A program made the position numbers and the translations under genes. The notes under the pieces were generated by a model. The model searched no databases. It was given only the letters and a program-made list of their open reading frames with translations, and had not been told where the DNA came from. DNA of 64,000 nucleotides from JACDAE01 sp963717195 (GTDB taxonomy: Bacteria; Chloroflexota; Ktedonobacteria; Ktedonobacterales; Ktedonobacteraceae): the NCBI GenBank assembly GCA_963717195.1, contig CAVQVR010000019.1, positions 124,001 through 188,000 of the forward strand, in the 5' to 3' direction. Shown in pieces: positions 27,917-37,186 of this stretch. Position 1 is the stretch's first letter. Each line of letters opens with the position of its first letter.

Positions 27917-28549
27917 ATGAATGCATCTTCTTCACATCATACTAATAATCGCTTGCGCGAGGAACGTATCCGACAGAATTGGCGTCAGCGCGAAGTGGCA
28001 GAGCAGATAGGAGTCTCAGTAGTTACGATCAAACGATGGGAAAAAGGTAGCCAACAGCCCAGTGCGTACTTCCGTACGAAACTCAGCGCCCTCTTTAGTA
28101 AGAGCGACGAGGAACTGGGGTTAGTTTCAGAAGAGCTATATCCCTCTATCTCCGCGAACACAACAACATCATTGTTAGAAGAGGAGCATTTCACTGAAGC
28201 CCTCCATCCTCTACACAAAAATCTCTGCCAGAACGTCATGGCTCTTACGCAATCCTGGGTCTTTGATGATCTGAGCGACATCGATATTAATCAATTTGGA
28301 CTCGGATATGCTGATCAGCATCGACAACACTATCGCAACATCTTACGAGTCAATGCCGCTACACGTGAAACCCTGCTTTCTAGCCTAGTGATGATTGCTA
28401 AACCCTTGCAATTACTCGAGAGGGATGAGTGTGATCAAAACTGGGTGATCCATGCTATTAAGCAGTGGTTAGCCACTCATCAGGGATGGCTGTTGATTTT
28501 GGACAATGCGAACGATATCGCGATTATAAAAGACTTTTTGTCGGTGTAA
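27917..28549 (+). pseudogene. XRE HTH plus degenerate NB-ARC (STAND) protein, truncated
   Basis: 210 residues from the ATG at 27917 (AAGGAG 7 bases upstream). An XRE domain (about 10-65; QREVAEQIGVSVVTIKRWEK) is followed by a linker and part of an NB-ARC ATPase: the second helix region LRVNAATRETLLSSL and the Walker B strand WLLILDNAND. The P-loop that should precede the second helix is absent, and the protein stops directly after Walker B, so the sensor and TPR parts are gone. It is probably a non-functional remnant of an XRE/NB-ARC/TPR regulator, although the HTH could still bind DNA. Confidence 0.7.
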
Positions 28550-29008
28550 TATTTAGGGAATCTACGCCGAGATGGAACTGGGATGTTTAATTTAAACGGC
28601 ATTCAAGTGTTTTTAGAATAGCAACAAAATGAGCTACTTCGGCGATGTTATGATTTAGTAGCCGAAATGATGTGCTTTCTGTATGTTTTTATATCTCATT
28701 AGAGGGATCATCAGGCACGGACTTCCGACTAGTAAAAGCCTATATCACCCGTTTTGCTAGAAAAATGGGTATCATCTCAATAATTAGGGGTAAATGGGCT
28801 GCACGTGTTGATCTTTGAACCGTGAAGGCGCTTCAATCCTGAATTCCATCAATGATGAATTTTTGCCCCTAATTATTGAGATGATACAAAATGGCTCTCA
28901 GACAGATTTTTGCCGAGAAATTCGTCTGTTTTTGGACTTAACTTTTTTGCAGAAGCTGTGGCTAATCAGCTCAAGCGTTTGGAATGAAAGAAAGAGAAAT
29001 GGATAGAT
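28550..29008. other. Gene-poor interval with a 22-bp inverted repeat
   Basis: 459 bases between the broken NB-ARC gene and the ABC operon. Arms 28769-28790 and 28866-28887 are exact complements (GTATCATCTCAATAATTAGG...) with a 75-base spacer. A minor TTG-started frame overlapping it has no homology I can name. The interval may be decayed NB-ARC sequence with an inserted repeat. Confidence 0.4.
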
Positions 29009-30028
29009 ATGACAATACAAGAAGATCCTGCCAATCCATCGCGTAGCATTGATAAACCTGCAGGAGAGAACTTGAATCCGATCAAGGCTGTACCAACAGT
29101 TTCTCCCCAGCGTCAACCAATTGTGTTTTCTTTTCCCATCACCATCACGGGTGTCTCCAAGCGCTATCACGGGGCGAAGTCAGGGGTATGGGCGTTGCGC
29201 GACGTAGATTTGCGCATTGAGCCAGGTGTTTTTGGTTTGCTAGGGCGCAATGGTGCTGGCAAAACAACTTTACTCCAGATTATGGCAACGCTCCTCAATC
29301 CTACAAGTGGTACTGTATTGATTGGTCCTTACGATACTCGCCGCGACCGTAGGACCATACGACGTCACCTAGGTTATCTTCCCCAGGAACACGGGTTTTA
29401 CCCAACCCTCACTGTCGCGGAAACCCTGAGCTATCTGGCTGTCTTGAGCGGGCTTCAGCCTACGCGCCCGGCAATTGAGCATGCGCTGGAAGCAGTGGAT
29501 CTGGTCGATCAAGCAAGGATGCGTGTCAATTCTCTGAGCGGAGGCATGCGCCGTCGCCTGGGCCTGGCTCAAGCGCTGCTCAACAATCCGGCTGTTCTGA
29601 TTGTAGATGAGCCAACTGCTGGTCTTGATCCAGTGGAGCAGCAACGTTTTCGCAAGCTTCTAGGTACTCTGGGCGCACTTGGTGATCGTACCGTTATTCT
29701 CTCGACGCATATTGTTGCGGATGTAGCAATTGGAGCCAGTCATCTCGCGGTGCTGGAACAGGGCCATCTACTCTTCCAAGGGGCAGTTGCAGAGTTAACA
29801 GAGCGTGCAAGGGGAAACTCCTGGCTGTGGCGCACCACTCTCACCGAGATCGAAGCAGCCCAGCGGAGACAATCTGTCGTGGTCACGTCCCTAATCCCCA
29901 TCGCTGGATCGAGTCAAGTGGTGGATGCGCGTGTGGTGGGTCAGCAGCCTGACCCTATGGCAATAGCACAGGAACCATCGCTGGAGGATGGATACTTTGC
30001 CTTACTTGGGAAGGAAGCAGAACAATGA
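29009..30028 (+). CDS. ABC transporter ATP-binding protein
   Basis: 339 residues. After a ~45-residue polar N-terminus comes the nucleotide-binding domain with Walker A LLGRNGAGKTTLLQ, the signature LSGGMRRRLGLAQAL, Walker B VLIVDEPTAGLDP and the H-loop STHIV. The long C-terminal part is typical of ABC-2-type exporters. The ATG of the permease overlaps its stop (ATGA at 30025-30028), indicating translational coupling. The Shine-Dalgarno is weak. Confidence 0.95.
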   Translation: MTIQEDPANPSRSIDKPAGENLNPIKAVPTVSPQRQPIVFSFPITITGVSKRYHGAKSGVWALRDVDLRIEPGVFGLLGRNGAGKTTLLQIMATLLNPTSGTVLIGPYDTRRDRRTIRRHLGYLPQEHGFYPTLTVAETLSYLAVLSGLQPTRPAIEHALEAVDLVDQARMRVNSLSGGMRRRLGLAQALLNNPAVLIVDEPTAGLDPVEQQRFRKLLGTLGALGDRTVILSTHIVADVAIGASHLAVLEQGHLLFQGAVAELTERARGNSWLWRTTLTEIEAAQRRQSVVVTSLIPIAGSSQVVDARVVGQQPDPMAIAQEPSLEDGYFALLGKEAEQ

Positions 30029-32412
30029 ATCCAGGCAAAAACTCTTTCGGGCAGTCGGCGACCCCAATAGTTGCCAATAGCAAGTCGATGCTGGTCGCAT
30101 TTCGAGCACATCTGGGAATCGTCGCAGTCGTAGCTCTGTACGAGATACGCCTACACCGGCGTTCCCCTGCCTTCTGGATTATCCAAGTCTTTTTTTTGTA
30201 CGCTGCAGTAACTGCAGTAGTGTTTGAGGGTAGTCTAGCAGCAACGACTACTCCCGCAAGCGGGACAGCCAGCAGGGCCATTTTTCTCTCGTTTTTCTTC
30301 CTGCCCCTTCTTTTCTTTCGCACGTTTGATCGGGATCGAATGCGGCGTTTTCGCCCACTGCTCTGGAGCCGCACGATGACTCCAGCGGAGTATGCGTTGG
30401 GAAAGGTATTGGGCACGAGTTTACTGGGCGCGTGGCTCTCGTTTACGTTGCTCTTTATTGGATGGATCACGCTAGCTTTTGTCGGAGAGACCATTCCCCC
30501 ACTACTGCTCTGGCTCTCGTTAATTCCGTTTGTCCTAGTAGCCCCAATACTAGCAGTTTGTCTCACGCTGTTTTGTATCAGTATAATACCACCACTCCTT
30601 GGAGCCTTGCTTAGCGTAATTTTGCTCTGTGGCCTGGATTTGTTCACACCTCAAACATTATTGCGGCTCAATCCGGGTGCATTGACCGATTTCTACTACG
30701 GACCCACACTGGGTTTCGGACCTGACCTGTCGTTGATGCTTGGTGAAACATTCTTTTTTCTCTCTGTTACGATATTGAGTTTGGGACTGCTTATGCTGTT
30801 CTTGCAGGTACGCGAACATCGTGGGGTAAGCTTGAAAGTGCATTGGTTGGGTTCAGCGGCCATAGTAGTAGTGGCAGTGACGATGTTACTATCTTCGTTT
30901 CTCCGCTTCCCAACCAGTGCAACCTCTTACCAAGCACTTGGTCCCGCGCCAATGCCGCAAACTGGCACCGTCGACCACTATCAACTAGCGCTCACACTTG
31001 ATCCAGACCATGGTGAACTAACAGGCCGCGCAATCTTTGCCCTTACTCTCACGCAACAGTCAACCATTCAGTTCTCGTTGGCGCTGAATCCTGGCTTGGC
31101 GGTTAGCCATGTCTTCTTCGCTCCGGCAAATATCTCACTGCCTTTTCGCTCGTCTCTCGGCTGGACCACAGTCGATGTGAGCAAACTATCGCCGGTTGCT
31201 CGCCAGCCTGTGATCCTGACTATTCTTTATGCGGGACACCTGGAACTCGATCGCGATGACTACGCTCCGCAACCTTTCCCAGGCTTGCAAGTTTCTGGCT
31301 CTTCTTCTCTCTCGTTAGCATTATCCGGGATTCAGGATTACAGCGGGCCGGGGATCGCGTTTCTGGAAGGCGCTGGCGACTGGTATCCTCAGCCATGGCT
31401 GAAATCGGCAGCGATTGTACAGGGCAATCGCCAGATCTTCGAGCACCTTTCGGTCCGGATACCCGCCTCTTTTCGCATTTTTTGCACGATGGGAATCGCC
31501 CATCTTTCACCAGATGGGCAGTGGAAAGAACTGGACATGCGACTTGCAGGTCCATTACCATCAGCCTTCCTGGCTGCACTCGCAACTCCTGAACAGGAGA
31601 TGATCCATGGTAGAGTCGTCTACTATCAGGGCTTACAGCCCTCAGGTATTGCAGCAGCAGCAGATAGTGCCTGGATGCAACAAATCCCCTTGCTTGACGC
31701 CTGGCTGGGTCCAACAACTACAACCTGGGTAGGGGTGGTAGTACCTTTCATTAACCAGGTTGTGATTGGCCCAGGTCTGCTTCTGCTGCCAGACGCGCTG
31801 ACTAGTGAGAGTGGAAGTGAGATTACTTCAGCATACTATACTTCGCAGACGGCACTGGCACGCACAGCCGCTGGGGAACTAGCCAAGGCGTGGTGGAGTA
31901 ATGCAATTCAGGTGCATTCGCCCAACGCAGGTACCTTTTCTAATGTGCCTTCGTCGTTGCAAACTCCTGCTGGCCGCGTTATCTTGTTTACGAACGAGAG
32001 TCCCTTGTTAGAGACTCTGGCAGCTTTCAGCGCGGGCGAGATCGCCAGTCGCATGCTGGGATCGGGCTTCGCCGCGCAGCAACTCATGACGTTGCGTAGA
32101 CTTGCAGTATTGCTGAAAACTTTCTCCAATGAACCGGACAGAGTGCCAACTCCTGCTCAGATTGCCGAGAAAAATGCTCTCGAAACCCGGATAACATCTC
32201 TTGGCCTCATCAATGTCAATCCCGATGCAGACCTAGCCCTCGTACATCTACAGAGCGAGTTAGGATTACCAGCTATGACTCATCTGCTTCATCAGTTCAC
32301 TCGCGACTATGTCTACACATCTGCGACCTTACAGGACTTTATCAAAGTCGCCAGCTTAGCCCTTGGACATGATTTTGGGCCGGAGATCACACCGTATTTA
32401 CTATCAGACTAA
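30025..32412 (+). CDS. ABC-2-type permease fused to an M1-aminopeptidase-like domain lacking the zinc motif
   Basis: 795 residues. Six hydrophobic segments lie in about 30-255 (SRAIFLSFFFLPLLFFRTF; TSLLGAWLSFTLLFIGW) and a seventh at about 272-290. From residue ~315 the extracytoplasmic part reads as an M1-like beta domain (VDHYQLALTLDPDHGELTG; FLEGAGDWYPQPWL) followed by an alpha-helical section. Where active M1 peptidases have HExxHxWW, this protein has AGELAKAWW, with neither histidine. It is therefore predicted non-catalytic. Active fusions of this kind are known; this one may sense or bind its substrate. It overlaps the ATPase gene by 4 bases. Confidence 0.8.
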   Translation: MNPGKNSFGQSATPIVANSKSMLVAFRAHLGIVAVVALYEIRLHRRSPAFWIIQVFFLYAAVTAVVFEGSLAATTTPASGTASRAIFLSFFFLPLLFFRTFDRDRMRRFRPLLWSRTMTPAEYALGKVLGTSLLGAWLSFTLLFIGWITLAFVGETIPPLLLWLSLIPFVLVAPILAVCLTLFCISIIPPLLGALLSVILLCGLDLFTPQTLLRLNPGALTDFYYGPTLGFGPDLSLMLGETFFFLSVTILSLGLLMLFLQVREHRGVSLKVHWLGSAAIVVVAVTMLLSSFLRFPTSATSYQALGPAPMPQTGTVDHYQLALTLDPDHGELTGRAIFALTLTQQSTIQFSLALNPGLAVSHVFFAPANISLPFRSSLGWTTVDVSKLSPVARQPVILTILYAGHLELDRDDYAPQPFPGLQVSGSSSLSLALSGIQDYSGPGIAFLEGAGDWYPQPWLKSAAIVQGNRQIFEHLSVRIPASFRIFCTMGIAHLSPDGQWKELDMRLAGPLPSAFLAALATPEQEMIHGRVVYYQGLQPSGIAAAADSAWMQQIPLLDAWLGPTTTTWVGVVVPFINQVVIGPGLLLLPDALTSESGSEITSAYYTSQTALARTAAGELAKAWWSNAIQVHSPNAGTFSNVPSSLQTPAGRVILFTNESPLLETLAAFSAGEIASRMLGSGFAAQQLMTLRRLAVLLKTFSNEPDRVPTPAQIAEKNALETRITSLGLINVNPDADLALVHLQSELGLPAMTHLLHQFTRDYVYTSATLQDFIKVASLALGHDFGPEITPYLLSD

Positions 32413-32431
32413 CGAAGGATAAATTGTTTCT

Positions 32432-33178
32432 ATGAAAAAGAAGAATGAGGCGAAAAATTCCGTTGCTCGTTCCCCCTGGCTACCCTGGCTAGCCTACGAG
32501 GCACGCTTCGCTGTCTCATGGATCTGGCTCGTGCCCTTGGTCGGTGTGGGCGGAGCACTCTATCTTTTGAGCCGGAGTAGCAATCCTCCTTTTGCCTATC
32601 CAATTATGCTCTGTACTTCGCTGGAGTTTGCTTTTCCGGTACTTGGTTCCTTCCTCGTCATCCCGTTCCTCTCTAGAGAATGGGAAAGAGGCACGCTTAC
32701 GCAACTGGCCTTGCATAAACCGCTTTTTCGCGTTTTACTGCTACGTCTCATGCTGTGCCTGGGCTATCTCATAATTCTCGCTGCCGTCGCTGCCGTTGTT
32801 AGTTTGTCCATAGTGCATACCTTGCCTGTTGGCTACAGCACGCTCCAGTGGGTGGGGACTGTATTGCTAGTCAGTATGGCTCCTACGCTCCTGCTGGCAG
32901 GATTGGCGCTTTTCTTGACCCACCTGTTCTGTAGTGCACTCTCTGGCTATCTACTCACGCTTGGATATTGGCTGCTCAATGTGATTGTCGGAACCATTTC
33001 GCGTTTGCAGATATTGCGCTCTTATCTTCTGTTCAGTTGGACTTACCCACCAACCTCTGGAGCATTCAATTGGTTGAGCAGCAAGATACTTCTCTGTGGC
33101 ATTGGACTCGCGATAATTTTGCTACAAAATCCTCTGCTTGCAGAGGAAGCACGCCTGAGCAGCAATAAATGGGAATAG
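32432..33178 (+). CDS. ABC-2-type membrane permease
   Basis: 248 residues with six transmembrane helices (FAVSWIWLVPLVGVGGALYL; FPVLGSFLVIPFLSREWERG; AAVAAVVSLSIVH; LLAGLALFLTHLF). The cytosolic FLSREWERGTL is the usual NBD-contact motif in ABC-2 permeases. It starts 19 bases after the long permease and probably forms a heterodimer with it, energised by the ATPase at 29009. The substrate is unknown. Confidence 0.85.
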   Translation: MKKKNEAKNSVARSPWLPWLAYEARFAVSWIWLVPLVGVGGALYLLSRSSNPPFAYPIMLCTSLEFAFPVLGSFLVIPFLSREWERGTLTQLALHKPLFRVLLLRLMLCLGYLIILAAVAAVVSLSIVHTLPVGYSTLQWVGTVLLVSMAPTLLLAGLALFLTHLFCSALSGYLLTLGYWLLNVIVGTISRLQILRSYLLFSWTYPPTSGAFNWLSSKILLCGIGLAIILLQNPLLAEEARLSSNKWE

Positions 33179-33245
33179 GCAAGAGAGAAATACGAGCAGA
33201 GATGGTCATTTTGCTTTTCTTGCAAAAGAGAAAAGAATGCAAAAA

Positions 33246-33294
33246 CAAGAAAATGGACAAAAAGAGTCTCGCTCTCTTTTTGTCCATTTTCTTG
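33246..33294. terminator. 21-bp perfect hairpin after the ABC operon
   Basis: Arms 33246-33266 and 33274-33294 are exact complements with a 7-base loop, including the U-rich segment CTCTTTTTGTCC in the descending arm. It probably ends the ABC operon, though the U-run is inside the stem, unlike a canonical terminator. Confidence 0.5.
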
Positions 33295-33323
33295 TGACGC
33301 GCAGCGGTCGGGAAGGAAAAGCT

Positions 33324-33451
33324 GGTATGTCCTGCCCTTGTATGGATTACTCACATCGTGACCGGCGAAGGACAGGACATACTAGCTCTGGAAACAGAGT
33401 CATGATGGGTTCCCAAAGAGAATGTCAGGTCACGATGTGAGTAATCCATAC
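33324..33451. repeat. Interleaved inverted repeats A-B-A'-B'
   Basis: Pair B is a perfect 24-bp inverted repeat (33340-33363 and 33428-33451). Pair A (GTATGTCCTGCC at 33324-33335, with its near-complement at 33370-33381) is interleaved, giving pseudoknot topology. It could be an RNA pseudoknot, two nested repeat insertions, or a recombined palindromic repeat. Confidence 0.5.
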
Positions 33452-33847
33452 AGTGACGTCCCTACCCCGTTCCCCCTAAAGGAGTGAGACTTGAGCCAAT
33501 TCCGTCAAGTATGTTGACAATTAAATATTTTCAGACCCTTCCGCAAGGTTAGTGGTCTGATCGAGTAAAGTTCCGATCATCAAACAACAAGGAATTTTAC
33601 AGCCAACAAGCCAGAAAACCCTGCATTTTGAAACTAAGGATGAAGGACTTCCCCTTGATGAAGGAAGAACCCTCGTGTATTTCTACCGGGGAAGGCCAGT
33701 CAAGTGGACAATAACATCAGTAGAACTACCTTGACACAGTGATATGACTGCACTATAATTTTTTCGCAGGTCCACGCAAATAGGTAAATACAGCTACCAT
33801 ACCCATCTTGCCCGCGTAAAATTGGCCCGGAGAGGGGGAAATTCTGA
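33452..33847. other. Gene-free leader region of rpsU
   Basis: 396 bases. No gene is seen. A short inverted repeat around 33532-33561 (CAGACC...GGTCTG, inner CCTTCCGCAAGG) may be a leader hairpin. The interval probably holds the promoter of rpsU. Confidence 0.35.
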
Positions 33848-34030
33848 TTGTCGGAAGTTAAAATCAGCGAACACGAGTCGTTTGAAAGCGCATTAAAACG
33901 CTTTAATCGTAAGATACAACAGGACGGCATCCTCGCCGAGGCACGCCGCCATGCGTACTATGAGACGCCCGCCGCTAAGCGTAAGAGAAAAGAAGCTGCT
34001 CGCAGACGCAAAATCGCTCGCCGAGGCTAG
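33848..34030 (+). CDS. rpsU: 30S ribosomal protein bS21
   Basis: 60 residues, the normal bS21 length. The N-terminal pattern VKISEHESFESALKRFNRKI and the strongly basic end (AKRKRKEAARRRKIARRG) are diagnostic. It binds the 16S 3' end region and helps initiation. The start is TTG with GAGAGGGGG about 9 bases upstream. It is followed after 63 bases by ybeY. Confidence 0.95.
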   Translation: MSEVKISEHESFESALKRFNRKIQQDGILAEARRHAYYETPAAKRKRKEAARRRKIARRG

Positions 34031-34093
34031 GACGAATGCTCAGGGCACCTCAACTACGGGGTGCCCTACATATTTTTTATCGGAGTTTGATGC

Positions 34094-34654
34094 ATGCAAG
34101 AACATCCTCTAGTAGAGTTATATATTACCATTAATGATAGCGCACAATACGCTACCATCGAAAAACTGCTCGCTTCCGTCAATATCGACCAGGTGATTTT
34201 GCTGACATTACAAGCGGTCGGTATCTTCCAACAGGTTATGTTGACAGTGCTCATTACAGACGATGAAGGGATTCGTGAAATGAATACGCAATATCGCCAG
34301 CAGGATAAACCTACCGACGTGCTTTCATTTCCCCTGCTCGAAAAACCACTGGTGGATGCACCCGCCGACCAGCTATGGAGCGTACAGAGCGACGATACAC
34401 AACCAACACAAATGACGCCCGACTTCGTCACCCCACCTGGTATGGTTACCAATCTGGGTGATATCGTTATGTCATGGCCCACGCTTGTGAACCAGGCGGC
34501 GGAGGCCGGTCACAGCTCGCTTTACGAACTCCTCTACCTGCTCTCCCATGGCGTGCTGCACCTCGTTGGCTATGACGATCATACTGAGGCCGGTTATCAG
34601 GCCATGGTGAGCATTCAGGAAGCAGTTCTGCGCGCGACTGGACAAAAGGCTTAA
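34094..34654 (+). CDS. ybeY: Endoribonuclease YbeY (rRNA maturation factor)
   Basis: 186 residues. The zinc-binding signature HGVLHLVGYDDH appears at about residues 152-163, with one residue more than the usual HGxLHLxGYDH spacing. The upstream strand-helix core contains MNTQYRQQDKPTDVLSFPL. It matures 16S rRNA and takes part in ribosome quality control. An insertion of ~25 residues (about 90-115) precedes the catalytic loop. GGAG lies 9 bases before the ATG. It is followed directly by dgkA, a common gene order. Confidence 0.93.
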   Translation: MQEHPLVELYITINDSAQYATIEKLLASVNIDQVILLTLQAVGIFQQVMLTVLITDDEGIREMNTQYRQQDKPTDVLSFPLLEKPLVDAPADQLWSVQSDDTQPTQMTPDFVTPPGMVTNLGDIVMSWPTLVNQAAEAGHSSLYELLYLLSHGVLHLVGYDDHTEAGYQAMVSIQEAVLRATGQKA

Positions 34655-34659
34655 CTACT

Positions 34660-35089
34660 ATGGGTCTGCCACCGCAACCTCCTACGCCTCCCGGGCGTCG
34701 ACCGCCTCCCAACACTGAGTGGGGGAAATTTATTGCGGGATTTGCATATGCATTTCAAGGACTGGGATACGCGTTCCGCACACAGCGGAACATTCGCGTT
34801 CATGCCACGGTCGCTGCACTGGCGATAATCCTGGGCACCGTTCTCCGTATCTCGGCCATCGAGTTCGCTATGGTTTTCATCGCAATTACAAGCGTCTTTA
34901 TTGCTGAGATGTTCAACACCGTCATAGAAACTCTGTATTGATCTCTCCACTCCCCAGTATCATCCCCTGGCAAAGATAGCAAAGGATGTTGCGGCAGGTG
35001 CCGTCCTGCTAAGTGCCTTTATCGCCATCATCATTGGCCTGTTTATATTTGGGCCACACCTGTGGGTGCTTATCAACAGGCATTTCTAG
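34660..35089 (+). pseudogene. dgkA: Diacylglycerol/undecaprenol kinase gene with a frameshift
   Basis: The first frame encodes a proline-rich start, then GKFIAGFAYAFQGLGYAFR, RNIRVHATVAALAIILG and the catalytic EMFNTVIETLY, then stops. A second frame (+1) continues at once with DLSTPQYHPLAKIAKDVAAGAVLL and a final membrane helix, exactly the family C-terminus. One extra base near 34930-34940 explains the break. Either the kinase is inactive or the base is a sequencing error. Confidence 0.85.
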
Positions 35090-35138
35090 CATTTTATACA
35101 GGATTCCTCGGGCGCGGCGGGCGCGATAAATCGGGCCC

Positions 35139-35708
35139 CTACTTCACGCGCTCAACATATTTTCCCGTGCGGGTATCAATGCGGATCTTATCACCGGGAT
35201 TCACAAACAGGGGCACGTTAACGACTGCACCACTCTCTAGCGTTGCCGGTTTCGTCACGTTGTTCGCGGTATCACCACGCACCCCTGGCTCGGCGCTCTC
35301 TACTGTCAGTTCGAGAAAATTAGGTAACTCGATAGCGATTATTGTTTCTCCATCAACCAGCATCTCAACCACATCCTGCTCCTTGAGAAACTTCACCCCA
35401 TCGCCTAGACGCTCTTTCTCCACGGGCTGCTGATCAAAAGTTTCGGTGTTCATAAAGATGTAGTTATCATCGCTATCGACATAAAGGAACTGCCAGTTCT
35501 GGTGCTCCACGCGGACTAATTCAACCTCTTCTGAGGCGTTGAAACGTTGCTCCAGAATTCTCCCGTTTTTCACGTTTTTCAAGCGCACTTGATAGAACGC
35601 ACGCCAGTTACCAGGGGTGATATGGTCTATCTTTTGAATAGTATAAAGGACATTGTTGTAACGAATTACCATACCGTTATAGAAATCTGTAGGGGTTATT
35701 GTTGCCAC
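35139..35708 (-). CDS. efp: Translation elongation factor P, without the modifiable lysine
   Basis: 189 residues from the GTG at 35708; a GTG at 35720 in the same frame is directly adjacent to the AAAGG and is less likely. The three KOW/OB domains are complete (DFYNGMVIRYNNVLYTIQ; KNGRILEQRFNASEEVEL; GDTANNVTKPATLESGAVV; FVNPGDKIRIDTRTGKYVER). At the loop tip that contacts the P-site tRNA the sequence is TPGNWRAF, so position 34 is Asn instead of the modified Lys. It should still bind the ribosome and relieve polyproline stalls, possibly without modification. Confidence 0.92.
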   Translation of the reverse strand: MATITPTDFYNGMVIRYNNVLYTIQKIDHITPGNWRAFYQVRLKNVKNGRILEQRFNASEEVELVRVEHQNWQFLYVDSDDNYIFMNTETFDQQPVEKERLGDGVKFLKEQDVVEMLVDGETIIAIELPNFLELTVESAEPGVRGDTANNVTKPATLESGAVVNVPLFVNPGDKIRIDTRTGKYVERVK

Positions 35709-35895
35709 GTATAATGCCACCTTTCTGCTTTAGAAATACGATATCCTTTACCAATGTCAATAGCCTTCAATTCACCGTTCCTAATCCATGTACAAACAGT
35801 TTCAGTAGACAATCCCGTTACGAAAATCGGCTGTTGTTGAACTACCCAATGGAGTCTCTCCTCTCAACTTCTTCGACACCGCAGGTTTCTACGGC

Positions 35896-36951
35896 CTACA
35901 ATGCTCGTTCCGTGACAAAAATACTGGCCGGTAATCCCAGCACGACGAGCACGACTTTTTTCAAAATCTTCCAACCAGCCTCGTGCAGAGCCGCATTCCA
36001 GAGACGATCCTCGCTGGTGAGCGTGACCATCAATCCGCCAGAAGCAAGGACACGGCCAAACTCCTGGATGAGCACTGCATAAAGCTCTTCATTTGTTTCA
36101 TGAGAACCGATCTGCTTACCAAAGGGCAAGTTAGTCAGAATACGCGTTACGCTTGCATCGTCAAGTGGCAATGTACGTGCATCCCATGCACGCAGAGTCG
36201 CAACCACATCAGCATTTCTAGCATTGCGACGCGCCATCCCTACCGCTTCATCCTGAATATCGCCCCCAATCAAGCGATCAAATGGGGCCATTAATCCACG
36301 CTCGACCAGAAGTGTGCCAGCACCACAGAGCGGGTCGAGCACAATATCTTGATCGGTTGGATTCGATAACCGACTCATAGCGGCTGCAATTGTTGGTCGC
36401 AACGAAGCCGGGAGATGCTCACGCTTATATTCCCGGTGCCGCATCGTTGCATCGCTCAAGCGAACTCCAATCAAGAGTTCACTTCCACTAAGCCAGAGCC
36501 AGATTTCCATATCGGCGTCATCTTTGACCTGGCGCATAGAGCGTGGCAACGCACGCTGCAAAGCATTAGTGATAGCACGACCAGCATCGACACGCCGAAA
36601 ATCGTGCGAGCCAGACTTTTGACTTACCACGCGCCATGTCTCGGGTGGCACCCCACCATGAGCTCGACGCCACCTCTTTAGAGCAGAGGGGATATCGGCG
36701 TTCAACGTGGCACTGTGGAGCACCCGTAAAGCATCCGGTCCGTGCCCCAGGCCCTTCACATGAGCCAGAGCGAAAAAAACATCCTCAACGGTGCGTAATT
36801 CCAGTAGCTTCTCAGGAGTTGCGGTAGTACGAAACAACGCAATCCCGCGTGCAAACTTGACCAACTCAGCATCGGGGATCTGCTCACGAACCTCGCTAAA
36901 TGCTACTGTTTCCAGCCCCGGCATGGTCATTACATAAAAAAGATGCGACAT
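35896..36951 (-). CDS. THUMP-domain RNA methyltransferase (TrmN/Trm14-like)
   Basis: 351 residues. An N-terminal THUMP-like domain spans about 30-150, then a Rossmann methyltransferase with SAM motif VLDPLCGAGTLLVE and catalytic NLPFGKQIG (the NPPY-type motif with Leu for the first Pro). These enzymes make N2-methylguanosine in tRNA or rRNA. The start ATG is just 2 bases after AGGTGG. Confidence 0.88.
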   Translation of the reverse strand: MSHLFYVMTMPGLETVAFSEVREQIPDAELVKFARGIALFRTTATPEKLLELRTVEDVFFALAHVKGLGHGPDALRVLHSATLNADIPSALKRWRRAHGGVPPETWRVVSQKSGSHDFRRVDAGRAITNALQRALPRSMRQVKDDADMEIWLWLSGSELLIGVRLSDATMRHREYKREHLPASLRPTIAAAMSRLSNPTDQDIVLDPLCGAGTLLVERGLMAPFDRLIGGDIQDEAVGMARRNARNADVVATLRAWDARTLPLDDASVTRILTNLPFGKQIGSHETNEELYAVLIQEFGRVLASGGLMVTLTSEDRLWNAALHEAGWKILKKVVLVVLGLPASIFVTERAL

Positions 36952-37186
36952 CCACCTGCAATTTCTTCTTCAACCGGTATGGACGATACAGCAAATAGAG
37001 AGTTTTGTGTCGGTCCCAATACCGTCATTTTTTTAAGCAAAAAGCACGTTTATGGTCATGCTTCCCGCCGTCTTCCAACGTGCAATGATAGCACAGACCA
37101 CCTGATATCGCAATCTCTTCTGTGCAGGCATCCGTGAAGACGGGCTTATAAATCGCGCCCCTACAATCGCGCCCCTGCACAGAACA

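Noticed and set aside
28815..29006. 63-residue TTG-started frame before the ABC operon
   Set aside because: It spans an inverted repeat arm and lacks a Shine-Dalgarno and any family signal.
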